64,000 bases of DNA, from the NCBI RefSeq assembly GCF_024509555.1, contig NZ_JAMWEL010000011.1, forward strand, positions 16,450 to 80,449. The letters are read 5' to 3'. The position numbers and the translations under genes were made by a program. Positions within the stretch are counted from its first letter, which is position 1, and every line of letters starts with the position of its first letter. Positions 16,005 to 25,172 of the stretch are shown here, piece after piece. The stretch comes from Streptococcus suis. Lineage in GTDB: Bacteria > Bacillota > Bacilli > Lactobacillales > Streptococcaceae. A model generated the notes under the pieces. That model saw only the letters and a program-made list of their open reading frames with translations. It was not told the DNA's origin and did no database searches.

Positions 16005-17210
16005 TTGAAAAATATAATTTCTATTTGGAAAAAGATGAGTTTAATTCGGAAAATCAGTATTGGGGTCTTTTTAGGATTAGTCTTGGGATTGAGTGTGCCT
16101 CAGTTTACGATGATTTCTCTCTTAGGAAGTCTCTTTGTTGGAGCTTTAAAAGCTATTGCCCCACTTTTGGTATTGACACTGGTTGCCCACGCCCTGTCTC
16201 AGGCACCAGAAGGTCAGAAAAATAATATTCGGACTATTCTCTTCCTATACTTAATTGGTACTTTTGCAGCAGCAAGCGTTGCGGTTATTGCCAGTTATCT
16301 GTTTCCATTAACATTGGTTCTTACCGAGGCAGCTGCGACAGAAATTTCGCCACCACAGGGGATTTCAGAAGTATTTCAAGACTTATTATTGAACATTGTT
16401 GACAATCCAATCAGTGCGCTAGCAAACGCTAACTATATTGGAGTATTATCTTGGGCAGCTATTTTTGGTCTTGCCTTTCGGAACGCTAGTCAACACACCA
16501 AGGATTTATTGCAATCAACAGCAGAAGTGACTTCTAAAGTCGTCAGTTGGATTATTGGACTAGCACCTTTCGGTATCTTGGGCTTAGTTTTTGATACAAT
16601 TGCAAATAATGGATTGGCAGCACTAAAAAACTACGGTCTGCTGCTATTGGTGCTGGTAGGTTGTATGATTTTTGTAGCACTTGTTGTTAATCCCTTGATT
16701 GCCTTTCTTGTTATGAAGAAAAATCCGTACCCTCTCATATTAGAATGTCTTCGCGTTAGCGGTGTAACAGCATTTTTCACAAGAAGTTCGGCTGCCAATA
16801 TTCCAGTCAATATGCAGCTGGCTAAACGATTAGGAGTTGACTCAGATACTTATTCCGTATCCATTCCCTTGGGTGCGACAGTGAACATGGCAGGAGCCGC
16901 CATTACCATCAATATTTTGACAATGGCTGCGGTAAATACACTTGGTATCACAGTTGATTTCAGTTCGGCCCTTCTTTTATCTGTTGTCGCATCTCTATCA
17001 GCTGCAGGTGCATCAGGTGTAGCAGGAGGCTCGCTTCTCCTCATTCCAGTAGCATGTAGCCTATTTGGTATTCCAAATGAAATCGCCATGCAGGTTGTTG
17101 GAGTAGGATTTGTAGTCGGAGTGATTCAAGATTCTTGTGAAACAGCCCTCAACTCATCAACCGATGTCTTGTTTACAGTTGTAGCAGAACGATCTGCTTG
17201 GAAAAAATAA
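16005..17210 (+). CDS. sstT: Serine/threonine:sodium symporter SstT
   Basis: This DAACS-family (glutamate/serine symporter) membrane protein of about 401 aa has eight or more hydrophobic segments. It contains the [14 protein letters not shown] hairpin near residue 265, the [10 protein letters not shown] motif near 295, and a C-terminal [17 protein letters not shown] close to the SstT consensus. It imports Ser and Thr with sodium. I chose TTG 16005 because GGAGGG lies six bases upstream and the promoter invalidates longer starts. It is a single gene with its own terminator. Confidence 0.92.
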   Translation: MKNIISIWKKMSLIRKISIGVFLGLVLGLSVPQFTMISLLGSLFVGALKAIAPLLVLTLVAHALSQAPEGQKNNIRTILFLYLIGTFAAASVAVIASYLFPLTLVLTEAAATEISPPQGISEVFQDLLLNIVDNPISALANANYIGVLSWAAIFGLAFRNASQHTKDLLQSTAEVTSKVVSWIIGLAPFGILGLVFDTIANNGLAALKNYGLLLLVLVGCMIFVALVVNPLIAFLVMKKNPYPLILECLRVSGVTAFFTRSSAANIPVNMQLAKRLGVDSDTYSVSIPLGATVNMAGAAITINILTMAAVNTLGITVDFSSALLLSVVASLSAAGASGVAGGSLLLIPVACSLFGIPNEIAMQVVGVGFVVGVIQDSCETALNSSTDVLFTVVAERSAWKK

Positions 17211-17214
17211 AAAG

Positions 17215-17238
17215 AAGTTGGGAGACCAACTTTTTTTC
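17215..17238 (+). terminator. Terminator after sstT
   Basis: AAGTTGG-gaga-CCAACTT followed by a T-run. Confidence 0.85.
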
Positions 17239-17310
17239 TTCGCTTTACTTCTGAAATCTCTTTCATTTTATGATAAAATAGACTTACTTTGATACTGAAA
17301 AGGAGAACAT

Positions 17311-18711
17311 ATGACAGTAGATTTTAGAGCAGAGTTTGACAAACGCAAAGATGAGTTTCTAGCGGACCTCTTTGACCTTCTCCGCATCAATTCTGAGCGT
17401 GACGACAGCCAGGCAGATGCCCAGCACCCATTTGGGCCAGGACCAGTACGTGCCTTGGACAAGTTTCTAGAAATTGCTCAGCGTGATGGCTATCCGACTA
17501 AAAATGTTGATAACTACGCAGGTCACTTTGAATTTGGCGAGGGTGACGAAGTCCTTGGTATTTTCGGTCACTTGGACGTGGTGCCAGCAGGTAGCGGTTG
17601 GAACACCGACCCATACGAGCCGCAAATCATCGACGGTAAGCTCTTTGCCCGCGGATCCTCTGACGACAAAGGACCGACCATGGCTTGCTACTACGGCTTG
17701 AAAATCATCAAGGAGTTGGGCCTTCCGACCTCTAAAAAAGTCCGCTTCATCGTCGGTACTGATGAGGAGTCAGGCTGGGCGGACATGGATTACTACTTTG
17801 AGCACGTCGGCCTACCATTGCCAGACTTCGGTTTCTCGCCTGATGCTGAGTTCCCGATTATCAACGGAGAAAAGGGCAATATCACAGCTTATCTTCATTT
17901 TGCGGGGGAAAATAGCGGAGCTGCTAAACTGCATTCCTTCACAGGCGGTTTGCGTGAGAATATGGTGCCTGAGTCTGCGACAGCTATCATTTCTGGCGAC
18001 CTAGTAGACCTGGACAGCAAGTTGGCAGATTTCACAGCAGCCTATGGTCTAAAAGCTGACGCGAAAACCCTTGAAAACGGTCAAGTTCAAGTCACCGTCA
18101 TCGGAAAATCAGCCCACGGTTCAACCCCAGAAGAAGGTGTCAACGGAGCAACCTATTTGGCAAAATTCCTCAGCCAATTCGCCTTTGAGGGAGCTGCCAA
18201 AACCTATCTTGACTTGACAGGACAAGTCCTTCTGGAAGACCACGATGCCCAAAAACTCGGCGTAGCCATCTACGATGAGCAGATGGGTGCCCTTTCTATG
18301 AACGCAGGTGTCTTTAAGTTTGAAGAAACTTCATCTAACAACACCATTGCCCTCAACTTCCGTTATCCAAAAAATACCAACCCAGAAACCATTAAGGCTG
18401 GTTTGGAAAAACTTGGCGTGGAAGCTGTCAGCTTATCTGAACATGGTCATACCCCACATTATTGCCCAATCGATGACCCAATGGTCGCAACCCTTCTGTC
18501 TGTTTATGAAAAACATACAGGTTTGAAAGGCCACGAACAAGTAATCGGTGGTGGTACATTCGGCCGCTTGCTCAAACGTGGTGTAGCTTACGGAGCGATG
18601 TTCCCAGGCGATGTCAATACCATGCACCAAGCCAACGAATTTATCGAAGTTGAGCAACTCTACCGTGCCGCTGCTATTTACGCAGAAGCTATCTACGAAC
18701 TCATTAAGTAA
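17311..18711 (+). CDS. pepV: Xaa-His-type dipeptidase PepV (M20 family)
   Basis: This cytoplasmic zinc dipeptidase degrades imported dipeptides to free amino acids. Metal and catalytic residues sit in GHLDVVP (His87, Asp89), RGSSDDKGP (near Asp119), GTDEESG (Glu-Glu near 153) and DAEFP (near 177). The lid domain contains GKSAHGSTPEEG (near 267). At 466 aa it is full length for PepV. The ribosome site AAAGGAGAA precedes ATG 17311, and TATGATAAAAT upstream is a likely -10 region. A strong terminator follows. Confidence 0.95.
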   Translation: MTVDFRAEFDKRKDEFLADLFDLLRINSERDDSQADAQHPFGPGPVRALDKFLEIAQRDGYPTKNVDNYAGHFEFGEGDEVLGIFGHLDVVPAGSGWNTDPYEPQIIDGKLFARGSSDDKGPTMACYYGLKIIKELGLPTSKKVRFIVGTDEESGWADMDYYFEHVGLPLPDFGFSPDAEFPIINGEKGNITAYLHFAGENSGAAKLHSFTGGLRENMVPESATAIISGDLVDLDSKLADFTAAYGLKADAKTLENGQVQVTVIGKSAHGSTPEEGVNGATYLAKFLSQFAFEGAAKTYLDLTGQVLLEDHDAQKLGVAIYDEQMGALSMNAGVFKFEETSSNNTIALNFRYPKNTNPETIKAGLEKLGVEAVSLSEHGHTPHYCPIDDPMVATLLSVYEKHTGLKGHEQVIGGGTFGRLLKRGVAYGAMFPGDVNTMHQANEFIEVEQLYRAAAIYAEAIYELIK

Positions 18712-18717
18712 TACATG

Positions 18718-18741
18718 AAGACGGGTACGCCCGTCTTTTTT
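18718..18741 (+). terminator. Terminator after pepV
   Basis: AAGACGGG-tacg-CCCGTCTTTTTT. Confidence 0.9.
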
Positions 18742-18751
18742 AGGAGGAATT

Positions 18752-19210
18752 ATGGAACTGAAAGAACTTTGTTTTTCAGACATGGAGATGGTTAAAGAAT
18801 TATTTTTATCTGTTTTCAGCCAAGAACCTTGGAATGATGATTGGTCAGATGAGGAACAATTAGATTGCTACATAGGCGATTTACTGGGACACTCAAGAGC
18901 ACTCTGTTTTGGCTTGTTTGACCAGGAAAAATTGATAGGTCTGTCACTTGGTTACATTCGCTATTGGTATGAGGGAACAGAGTATCGAATTGAAGAGTTC
19001 TGCATTTCCCGTGATTACCAAGGACAAGGACACGGTGTTAGATTATTAGCTGATATTGAGAAGCAGTTAGCTGATAGAAAAATTGTTCATATTCTTCTGC
19101 AAACCGAACGCAACCTTCCGGCCTATTCTTTCTACAAAAAATGCGGTTTCCGAGCCTTAGAAGAAGATGTGACCATGGTCAAGAAAGTAGGACATCATGG
19201 AACTTGCTGA
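18752..19210 (+). CDS. GNAT family N-acetyltransferase
   Basis: This 152-aa protein shows the GNAT acetyl-CoA loop in the form DYQGQGHGVRLLADIE (about residues 89-104). The preceding strand (YRIEEFCIS) and the C-terminal RNLPAYSFYKKCGFRALEEDVTMVKK (YxKxGF motif) are also present. It transfers an acetyl group from acetyl-CoA, but the substrate is unknown. The ribosome site TTAGGAGGAATT precedes ATG 18752, only 10 bases after the pepV terminator. It overlaps the following UDG-family gene by 14 bases, suggesting coupling. Confidence 0.85.
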   Translation: MELKELCFSDMEMVKELFLSVFSQEPWNDDWSDEEQLDCYIGDLLGHSRALCFGLFDQEKLIGLSLGYIRYWYEGTEYRIEEFCISRDYQGQGHGVRLLADIEKQLADRKIVHILLQTERNLPAYSFYKKCGFRALEEDVTMVKKVGHHGTC

Positions 19211-19775
19211 GATTCGTCAAGCCATCATTGAGGATGTTGCGAACCGAGACTTTACGAACAAGGGAATAGCTCCCCTTTTCCAAGCCCCTTCAACCGCAAA
19301 AATTCTTATTATTGGACAGGCACCTGGCTTGAAAACCCAGGAAAAAGGGCGTTTATTTGACGACGCCAGTGGTGATAACCTCCGTCAATGGTTGGGCGTG
19401 GATCGACAGACTTTTTATAAATCGGGTCATTTTGCTATTCTTCCTATGGATTTCTATTATCCAGGAAAGGGGAGGTCTGGGGATTTGCCGCCTCGCAAGG
19501 ATTTTGCGCCCAAATGGCACCCACTTATTCTGGACCAACTGCCAGAGCTTGAGCTGACCATATTGGTAGGCAATTATGCTCAAGAATATTATTTAGAAAA
19601 ATCCCAAAGGAACCTGACGGAGAGAGTGAAGCATGCAGATGATTACCTTCCCACCTATTTTCCTTTGCCCCATCCGTCACCTAGAAACAATATCTGGCAG
19701 GCAAAGAATCCCTGGTTTCAAGCGGAAATCATTCCAAACTTACAAAATATACTTATGCAAATACTTGAAAAATAA
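19197..19775 (+). CDS. Uracil-DNA glycosylase superfamily protein
   Basis: This 192-aa protein of the UDG fold has motif 1 as IIGQAPGLKTQ (about residues 38-48) and motif 2 as PLPHPSPRNN (about 160-169). It lacks the four iron-sulfur cysteines of family 4 enzymes and the water-activating Asp of Ung. It matches a Firmicutes branch annotated only as UDG-family. Removal of damaged bases is the expected role, but substrate and activity are unproven. It starts inside the end of the GNAT gene. Confidence 0.8.
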   Translation: MELAEIRQAIIEDVANRDFTNKGIAPLFQAPSTAKILIIGQAPGLKTQEKGRLFDDASGDNLRQWLGVDRQTFYKSGHFAILPMDFYYPGKGRSGDLPPRKDFAPKWHPLILDQLPELELTILVGNYAQEYYLEKSQRNLTERVKHADDYLPTYFPLPHPSPRNNIWQAKNPWFQAEIIPNLQNILMQILEK

Positions 19776-19832
19776 GGTAAAAATGATACAATAATATAAA
19801 GAAACTGTTTCTACCTTCAGAGGAGGTGCCGT

Positions 19833-20609
19833 ATGAAAAAGTATCTGTTCTATTTATTAGGTTTCTTGCTTTTATTGTTCAGTCTAGGTCAGGCTAGTCT
19901 GGTAGGAGCTGAGGGAATTCCGGCCCGTCCAATTGATACGACGGTGGTTGATGAAACCCAGCTTCTTTCCAGTGAAACAATTGCCAACATTGACCAGCTC
20001 AATCAGACCTGGGCAGCTAGCGAGCAACAACTGCAGGTTGGGGTCTATGTGACCGAAAGTCTTTCTACTGATATTGAAAGTCTAGCCAACGCAACCTTCC
20101 GTGACTGGCAGGTTGGCTTTGCAGGAACGGACAACGGTATTCTCTTGGTGATTACCATAGCCGACAGGGAATTTCGGATAGAAACCTCTGACAATGCTGC
20201 AACGGTGTTGACAGATGTGGAAGCCAAGGATATTCTGGAAAATGCTAGGGAGTTTTTCCGTCAGGAAGATTATGATGGAGGGGTAACCTATATTGTCCAA
20301 TCCATCGGAGATCGCTTCTACGGGACTAGTCTAGGTCAGGAACAGCTGGCTGCCATGGAAGAAAGGACCAGTGCGGAAAGTGATAGTTTTGTATTGTTTT
20401 TAATTCTAATACTAATCTTTATAATTTTTGGAATTATTGATAAGGCTAGCCGTGGTCGAGGCGGTGGTCCAGGTAATCTGCTCTGGATGTTGGTAGATGA
20501 CTACCATCATTACCACAACAATCATTCTTCCCATTCTTCATCATCCTATAGTGGAGGTGGATGGTCTGGAGGCGGTGGAGGAGGCGGTGGAGCCTCATCT
20601 GGTTGGTAA
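19833..20609 (+). CDS. Secreted or membrane TPM-domain protein (YgcG family)
   Basis: The 258-aa protein has a signal peptide (residues 1-27, ending near VGAEG). A TPM domain follows (about 38-165: VVDETQLLSSET, QVGVYVTES, TDNGILLVITIADREFRIET). A transmembrane segment lies near 185-205. The tail is His- and Ser-rich and ends in a glycine run with SSGW, the usual YgcG finish. TPM proteins occur with LemA proteins, as here. Their biochemical role is poorly known; a phosphatase or chaperone-like role has been proposed for some. The ribosome site AGAGGAGGTG is near-ideal. Confidence 0.85.
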   Translation: MKKYLFYLLGFLLLLFSLGQASLVGAEGIPARPIDTTVVDETQLLSSETIANIDQLNQTWAASEQQLQVGVYVTESLSTDIESLANATFRDWQVGFAGTDNGILLVITIADREFRIETSDNAATVLTDVEAKDILENAREFFRQEDYDGGVTYIVQSIGDRFYGTSLGQEQLAAMEERTSAESDSFVLFLILILIFIIFGIIDKASRGRGGGPGNLLWMLVDDYHHYHNNHSSHSSSSYSGGGWSGGGGGGGGASSGW

Positions 20610-20627
20610 GAAAAGAAAGGAAAGTAT

Positions 20628-21209
20628 ATGAAAAAGAAATGGTTAGCCATACTAATTCCAGTTTTCGCTCTGCTATTTTTAGGAATGGGAGTAGTCGGTC
20701 AATACAATGGGCTGGTCGATAGCCATGCAGAAGTGGAAAATGCCCAGGCCAATGTGGACACCCAGCTCCAACGGCGCTATGATCTGATACCGAATGTCGT
20801 GGCAGCAGTCAAGGGAGCCATGGAGCATGAGGAAGAGATTTTTACTGCCATAGCGGATGCGCGTGCGAAAATTGGCTCCAGCCAAGTGGGAACCAGCGAC
20901 TACAATCAGGCACAAAGTCAGCTGGATTCGGCAGTGTCTCGCTTGCTGATGGTGACAGAAAATTATCCGCAATTAACAGCCAATCAACAGGTATCTGACC
21001 TCATTACCGAGCTAGAGGGGACTGAAAATCGGATTTTGGTTGCCCGCAAGGATTATAATGCGGTGGCAACGGCCTACAATAAAAAAATCAAACGATTTCC
21101 GACATCTATCTATGCCAACCTGTTTGGCTATGAAAAAGTCGACCTGTTCCAAGCTAGTACAGATGCGGCGACAACCGTGCCAAGTGTGGATTTACAAGAT
21201 GAAGAATAA
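20628..21209 (+). CDS. LemA family membrane protein
   Basis: At 193 aa, it has one N-terminal hydrophobic segment (residues 5-24). A helical LemA domain follows, with the conserved YNGLVDSHAEVENAQANVDTQLQRRYDLIPNVVAAVKG (about 26-63), VARKDYNAVATAYN near 140 and FPTSIYANLFGY near 156. It is the second gene of a TPM-lemA pair, 18 bases downstream, a common pairing across bacteria. LemA is an inner-membrane-anchored helical protein of unclear function. It ends before a symmetric terminator shared with the convergent gene. Confidence 0.92.
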   Translation: MKKKWLAILIPVFALLFLGMGVVGQYNGLVDSHAEVENAQANVDTQLQRRYDLIPNVVAAVKGAMEHEEEIFTAIADARAKIGSSQVGTSDYNQAQSQLDSAVSRLLMVTENYPQLTANQQVSDLITELEGTENRILVARKDYNAVATAYNKKIKRFPTSIYANLFGYEKVDLFQASTDAATTVPSVDLQDEE

Positions 21210-21210
21210 A

Positions 21211-21243
21211 GAACTCGGCTAACTGAGCCGAGTTCTTTATTTT
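21211..21243. terminator. Bidirectional terminator between lemA and the convergent gene
   Basis: GAACTCGGCT-aactg-AGCCGAGTTC is a perfect hairpin with T-rich flanks on both strands. Confidence 0.88.
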
Positions 21244-22318
21244 ATGGATTGATCCAAACTCCAGAAACGTAGTCTTCTGACAGAGTGGTCTGGCTGATAA
21301 TTTTTTGACTCTTCATATCATAGATAAGGAGTTGATTTGCCAAAATAATCATTAAGCGCTTATCATCGATTTGACGGATATGGTCAATGTAGTGAGGACG
21401 GGGATTTAAGTCCTTCAAAGTATGGTAGGAATGCTCGCCAGTTTGGGTATTGTAAATAGTAAAGGAAAGTGGGCTAAACATACCATTTTGATGTTCGATG
21501 AGGAGAAGCTTCTGGTCTTTGAGAGCATGGAGTGTGCTTGGTGAGGGGTGTTCTAAAGTTATTGACGAAAATGTTCTTGTTTTTGTATCAAAGGTTAGGA
21601 GTTCGGATGACTGTTCAATGTTCTCATACTCACTTGTTTTTTTTCCTAAATTTGGGAGATAGATGGTTCCATTGAGCAAAAGCCCTTCTCCAGTTGCTAT
21701 GGTATTGTCATACTTGAATACCTCTTGTTTTGAAAAATCTTTCTTATCAAATACAATCAAGACATTTTCTTCGGGTCCTTCTTGGGTAAAATCTTTCACA
21801 AAGCCAGTTAAATAGACTGACGTTTGGTCTGTCATGACTGGAGCATTTGGAATGAAGTCATCGTTTAATACGTGGGTTTGAACTGTTTCAAATTGCTTAT
21901 CAAATTGCGCCAAAGTATGAAAGGGCCCTGCTGTATAAAAGTCTTGTCCATCTGTTCCACTGATATAGCTACTATACTGACTCGGCTTTCGCAAGACAGT
22001 GCCAGTATTGAAATCGATGGATATCAGATTGTCGTTAATGAATTTTTGCTGATCGTTGGCAAAGACTAGATACCGATTGTCTATGACATAATTTTCACCA
22101 GAGCCAAAATAGCCTTCTGAATTCATTTTTTGGGTATGTAGCAGCTCTGGTTCTTGACCATTTAGCTGAAAGGTTTCGACCTTACCGGGATAAACCAAGT
22201 AAAAATCAGCATTCTCAGTTAAGCTTATTTTGTTGTGCTGGTAGGCGTAGAGTTTCCAACTGATAAAGGGAAAAACAAGGCAGGATAGAAGTGCAATACA
22301 GATGATGATTTTTTTCAT
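21242..22318 (-). CDS. Hypothetical membrane-anchored propeller-like protein
   Basis: This 358-aa protein has one N-terminal hydrophobic segment (residues 3-24) without a lipobox. It is followed by an extracytoplasmic region made of repeated beta-rich blocks such as YLVYPGKVETFQLNG, LISIDFNTGTVLRKP and LLTFDTKTRTFSSITLEHP. The pattern 'variable, formatted value, strand' resembles WD/PQQ-type propellers. I recognise no named family. Its ribosome site AAAGGAGGTC lies upstream of ATG 22318 with a TATACT -10. It is monocistronic and convergent with lemA. Confidence 0.7.
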   Translation of the reverse strand: MKKIIICIALLSCLVFPFISWKLYAYQHNKISLTENADFYLVYPGKVETFQLNGQEPELLHTQKMNSEGYFGSGENYVIDNRYLVFANDQQKFINDNLISIDFNTGTVLRKPSQYSSYISGTDGQDFYTAGPFHTLAQFDKQFETVQTHVLNDDFIPNAPVMTDQTSVYLTGFVKDFTQEGPEENVLIVFDKKDFSKQEVFKYDNTIATGEGLLLNGTIYLPNLGKKTSEYENIEQSSELLTFDTKTRTFSSITLEHPSPSTLHALKDQKLLLIEHQNGMFSPLSFTIYNTQTGEHSYHTLKDLNPRPHYIDHIRQIDDKRLMIILANQLLIYDMKSQKIISQTTLSEDYVSGVWINP

Positions 22319-22650
22319 GGGAAGACCTCCTTTAACTATTTAGTATAGCATATTTGGTAAATCTATACAATAAATAATATATCAATGGATTAAATTTTGG
22401 TGATTTCTATATACCGAAGCTGAAGATTGAATGGACGGCTTGACTACAAAATGGTTCTGCTCTATATTGGCGGCCTAGGTCTATATTTTCTTGATTGTCA
22501 TTATATGAGTTTGGCTACATGGATATATTATTGAACAGTATAGATTTTTGAATAAATCTACATCTACTATACGTTCTGCCATCTGTAACCGTGATTACTT
22601 CTTTTTATTCTGATAATAGAAAATAGATAATCGGTCATCAACCAATTATA
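22319..22650. other. Intergenic region with one hairpin, no gene seen
   Basis: This stretch between the divergent membrane-protein gene and hemW has no frame with a ribosome site. Around 22533-22578 an outer inverted repeat (GAACaGTATAG and CTATACGTTC) encloses an inner one (TAGATTT-ttgaat-AAATCTA). No T-run follows it. The rest is AT-rich and unremarkable. Confidence 0.4.
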
Positions 22651-22659
22651 TGCTATAAT
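22651..22659 (+). promoter_or_regulatory. Extended -10 promoter of hemW
   Basis: TGCTATAAT is followed by seven bases (AGTTGGT) and the hemW ATG, so at most a one-base leader is expected. No Shine-Dalgarno sequence is present. Confidence 0.5.
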
Positions 22660-22666
22660 AGTTGGT

Positions 22667-23803
22667 ATGAAAAAACGACCGACATCCGCCTATATCCACA
22701 TTCCATTTTGCACCCAGATTTGTTACTACTGTGACTTTTCCAAGGTCTTTATCAAGAATCAGCCAGTTGACGAGTATTTGGAAGCCCTCATGGAAGAGGT
22801 CAAGTTTTACGACCTGCCAACCCTCCGCACACTTTATATCGGAGGCGGAACACCATCGGCTCTTTCGGCAGACCAGCTAGATTATCTCCTGACCAATCTA
22901 GAGGACTTGCTGGACTTGTCACAGCTGGAAGAATTCACTATTGAGGCCAATCCAGGTGACTTGACGGCGGATAAGATTGCGGTTCTGAAAAAATCAAAGT
23001 GCAATCGAGTGTCGCTTGGCGTTCAGACCTTTGACGACCGTATGTTGAAAAAAATCGGTCGCAGTCACAACCAAGCCCAGATTTATGAAACCATTGCAGC
23101 TCTCAAGGAAGCAGGTTTTCACAACATTTCCATTGACCTGATTTATGCCCTACCTGGTCAGACTATGGAGCAGGTGGTCGATAATGTCGCCAAGGCCTTG
23201 GAGCTGGACATTCCCCACATGAGCCTATATAGCTTGATTTTGGAGAACCACACGGTCTTCATGAACCGCCAGCGTCGTGGCAACCTCCATCTACCCAACG
23301 AAGATGTGGAGTCCGATATGTTCGACTACATCCTGCAAGAGTTGGAGAAAAACGGCTTTGAGCACTACGAGATTTCCAACTTCACCAAGCCTGGCTTTGA
23401 AAGTCGCCATAATCTCATGTACTGGGACAACTCGGAATACTATGGTCTAGGAGCTGGAGCTTCAGGCTACATCGACGGCATGCGTTATCGCAACCGCGGC
23501 CCCATCCAGCACTACCTCAAGTCCATCCGCGAAAAAGGCCATTCTCGCTTACACGAAGAATTCCTCAGCAAGACCGAGCAAATGGAAGAAGAGATGTTTT
23601 TAGGGCTACGGAAGAAAACTGGCGTGTCCATCGAGCGATTTGAGGAGAAGTTTGGTATTTCTTTTGAAGACCGCTATGGTCAGGTGGTCAGAGACTTGAA
23701 AAATGAAGGTCTCTTGCAAGAAGAAGACCGTTGGCTTCGGATGACTAAAAAGGGATTGTTTCTGGGCGATACAGTTGCTGAACGATTTATTATTACAGAT
23801 TAG
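22667..23803 (+). CDS. hemW: Radical SAM heme chaperone HemW
   Basis: This 378-aa radical-SAM protein is of the HemN-like class now known as HemW. It has CTQICYYC (Cys15, Cys19, Cys22) but not the fourth conserved Cys that marks true coproporphyrinogen dehydrogenases. YIGGGTPSAL (near 64), GVQTFDDRMLKKIGR (near 118) and the C-terminal HemN domain with GLGAGASGY (near 262) are in place. HemW delivers heme to haemoproteins. The start codon abuts a -10 box, giving a leaderless or near-leaderless mRNA. It heads a cluster with thioesterase, NUDIX, HAD and membrane genes. Confidence 0.93.
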   Translation: MKKRPTSAYIHIPFCTQICYYCDFSKVFIKNQPVDEYLEALMEEVKFYDLPTLRTLYIGGGTPSALSADQLDYLLTNLEDLLDLSQLEEFTIEANPGDLTADKIAVLKKSKCNRVSLGVQTFDDRMLKKIGRSHNQAQIYETIAALKEAGFHNISIDLIYALPGQTMEQVVDNVAKALELDIPHMSLYSLILENHTVFMNRQRRGNLHLPNEDVESDMFDYILQELEKNGFEHYEISNFTKPGFESRHNLMYWDNSEYYGLGAGASGYIDGMRYRNRGPIQHYLKSIREKGHSRLHEEFLSKTEQMEEEMFLGLRKKTGVSIERFEEKFGISFEDRYGQVVRDLKNEGLLQEEDRWLRMTKKGLFLGDTVAERFIITD

Positions 23804-23818
23804 AAAAGAGCAAAAAAG

Positions 23819-24559
23819 ATGGGCTTAACCTACCAAGAAAACTTCACCATTCCTTTTGATATGGTGGATGTCAAACAAGAAATCAAACTGCCTGACTTTA
23901 TTTCCTACTGTCTTGGTGTGTCAGGTCGGCAGTCGGAAGAACTGGGTCGCAGTGACCTCTATGTTTTTCAGGAATTTGGCTTGATTTGGGTCGTGACAGA
24001 CTATGAGCTGACTATTCAACGCCTGCCCAAGTACAATGAAACCATTACCATTAAGACAGAAGCGGTTGTCTATAACAAGTTTTTCTGCCATCGGATGTTC
24101 TACATCTACGATGCAGCAGGCAATCTTTTGTTGGATATTCTCTGCTATTTTGTCCTGATTGATTTTGAAACTCGCAAGGTGGCGCCTGTGCCAGAAGATT
24201 TGATTGCTCCATATCAGTCTGAGCAGGTCAAGAAATTGCCTCGGGCTCCCAAGTATCAGCTCTTGGAAAATCCGTCTGTTCAAGAATTTCCTGTTCGCTA
24301 TTTTGATTTGGATATGAATGGGCATGTCAATAATGGCAAGTACCTGGAATGGATGTATGAAGCACTGGGCTATGATTTTCTGCTCTGCCATGTCCCTAAA
24401 AAAATCCAACTCAAGTATCTTAAGGAGGTAGAGGCAACTAGCTTAGTGAGTTCGCGTATGTTGGCAGAAGCTGGTATCAGTCAGCATGAGATTGTGGTTG
24501 ACGGGCATATCCATGCTCAAGCTGTCATAGAATGGAGGGAAAGTCATGTCGCAGGATAA
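23819..24559 (+). CDS. Acyl-ACP thioesterase (FatA/TesB-like double hotdog)
   Basis: This 246-aa protein has two hotdog halves, as in bacterial acyl-ACP thioesterases. The N-terminal half has LGVSGRQSEELG near residue 33 and a lone hydrophobic helix DILCYFVLIDFETRKVAPVP. The second half opens with PVRYFDLDMNGHVNNGKYLEWMYEAL (near 160), which carries the Asp, Asn and His-Asn catalytic and substrate residues. It releases fatty acids from acyl carrier protein. It lies 16 bases after hemW and its end overlaps the NUDIX gene start, so it belongs to a tight operon. Confidence 0.9.
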   Translation: MGLTYQENFTIPFDMVDVKQEIKLPDFISYCLGVSGRQSEELGRSDLYVFQEFGLIWVVTDYELTIQRLPKYNETITIKTEAVVYNKFFCHRMFYIYDAAGNLLLDILCYFVLIDFETRKVAPVPEDLIAPYQSEQVKKLPRAPKYQLLENPSVQEFPVRYFDLDMNGHVNNGKYLEWMYEALGYDFLLCHVPKKIQLKYLKEVEATSLVSSRMLAEAGISQHEIVVDGHIHAQAVIEWRESHVAG

Positions 24560-25163
24560 GTGGTTGGAATGGGCCGTACGTTTACAAGCCTTGGCTCAGA
24601 CAGGTTTAGCCTATGGAAAAGATGTTTATGACATAGAACGTTTCGAAGAAATCAGACAGATTGCGGCGGAAATGTTGGTAGAGCCGTCTGGACAGCCCTT
24701 GGAAGTGGTGAATGACCTGTTTTGCAATGAGTCAGGCTATCAGACACCCAAGCTGGATACCCGCGCAGCTATTTTCCAAGAGGATAAAATCCTACTGGTC
24801 CAGGAAAACGATGGGCTCTGGTCCTTACCAGGTGGTTGGTGCGATGTGGATCAATCTGTCAAGAACAATGTAGTCAAGGAAGTAAAGGAAGAAGCGGGGC
24901 TGGATGTGGAGGCTCAACGTGTAGTGGCTATTTTGGACAAGCACAAGAACAATCCTGCCAAGTCAGCTCACCGCGTGACCAAGGTCTTCATTTTATGTCG
25001 TCTCCTTGGCGGGGAGTTTCAGCCCAATTCGGAAACAGTCGCCAGTGGCTTTTTCAGTCTAGATGACTTGCCTCCGCTCTCGCTTGGGAAAAATACTCCT
25101 GAGCAGTTAGCACTTTGCTTGGAAGCCAGTCGATCTGAGCATTGGGAAACACGATTTGATTAA
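24546..25163 (+). CDS. NUDIX hydrolase with N-terminal NUDIX_N domain
   Basis: This 205-aa protein has an N-terminal helical domain (residues 1-60, LEWAVRLQALAQTGLAYGKDVYDIERF) typical of a Firmicutes NUDIX subgroup, then the NUDIX fold. The NUDIX box is GGWCDVDQSVKNNVVKEVKE followed by EAGL. Compared with GX5EX7REUXEEXGU, the first Glu is Gln and the Arg is Lys, while the metal-binding EVKEE core is intact. Related proteins hydrolyse nucleotide-diphosphate substrates such as ADP-ribose or CDP-choline; the substrate here is unknown. It overlaps the thioesterase gene by 14 bases. Confidence 0.85.
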   Translation: MSQDKWLEWAVRLQALAQTGLAYGKDVYDIERFEEIRQIAAEMLVEPSGQPLEVVNDLFCNESGYQTPKLDTRAAIFQEDKILLVQENDGLWSLPGGWCDVDQSVKNNVVKEVKEEAGLDVEAQRVVAILDKHKNNPAKSAHRVTKVFILCRLLGGEFQPNSETVASGFFSLDDLPPLSLGKNTPEQLALCLEASRSEHWETRFD

Positions 25164-25172
25164 GGAGAAAGT

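Noticed and set aside
22667..23803. Oxygen-independent coproporphyrinogen III oxidase (HemN)
   Set aside because: The extra N-terminal sequence and fourth Cys of HemN are missing. HemW fits, and no heme-synthesis genes are adjacent.
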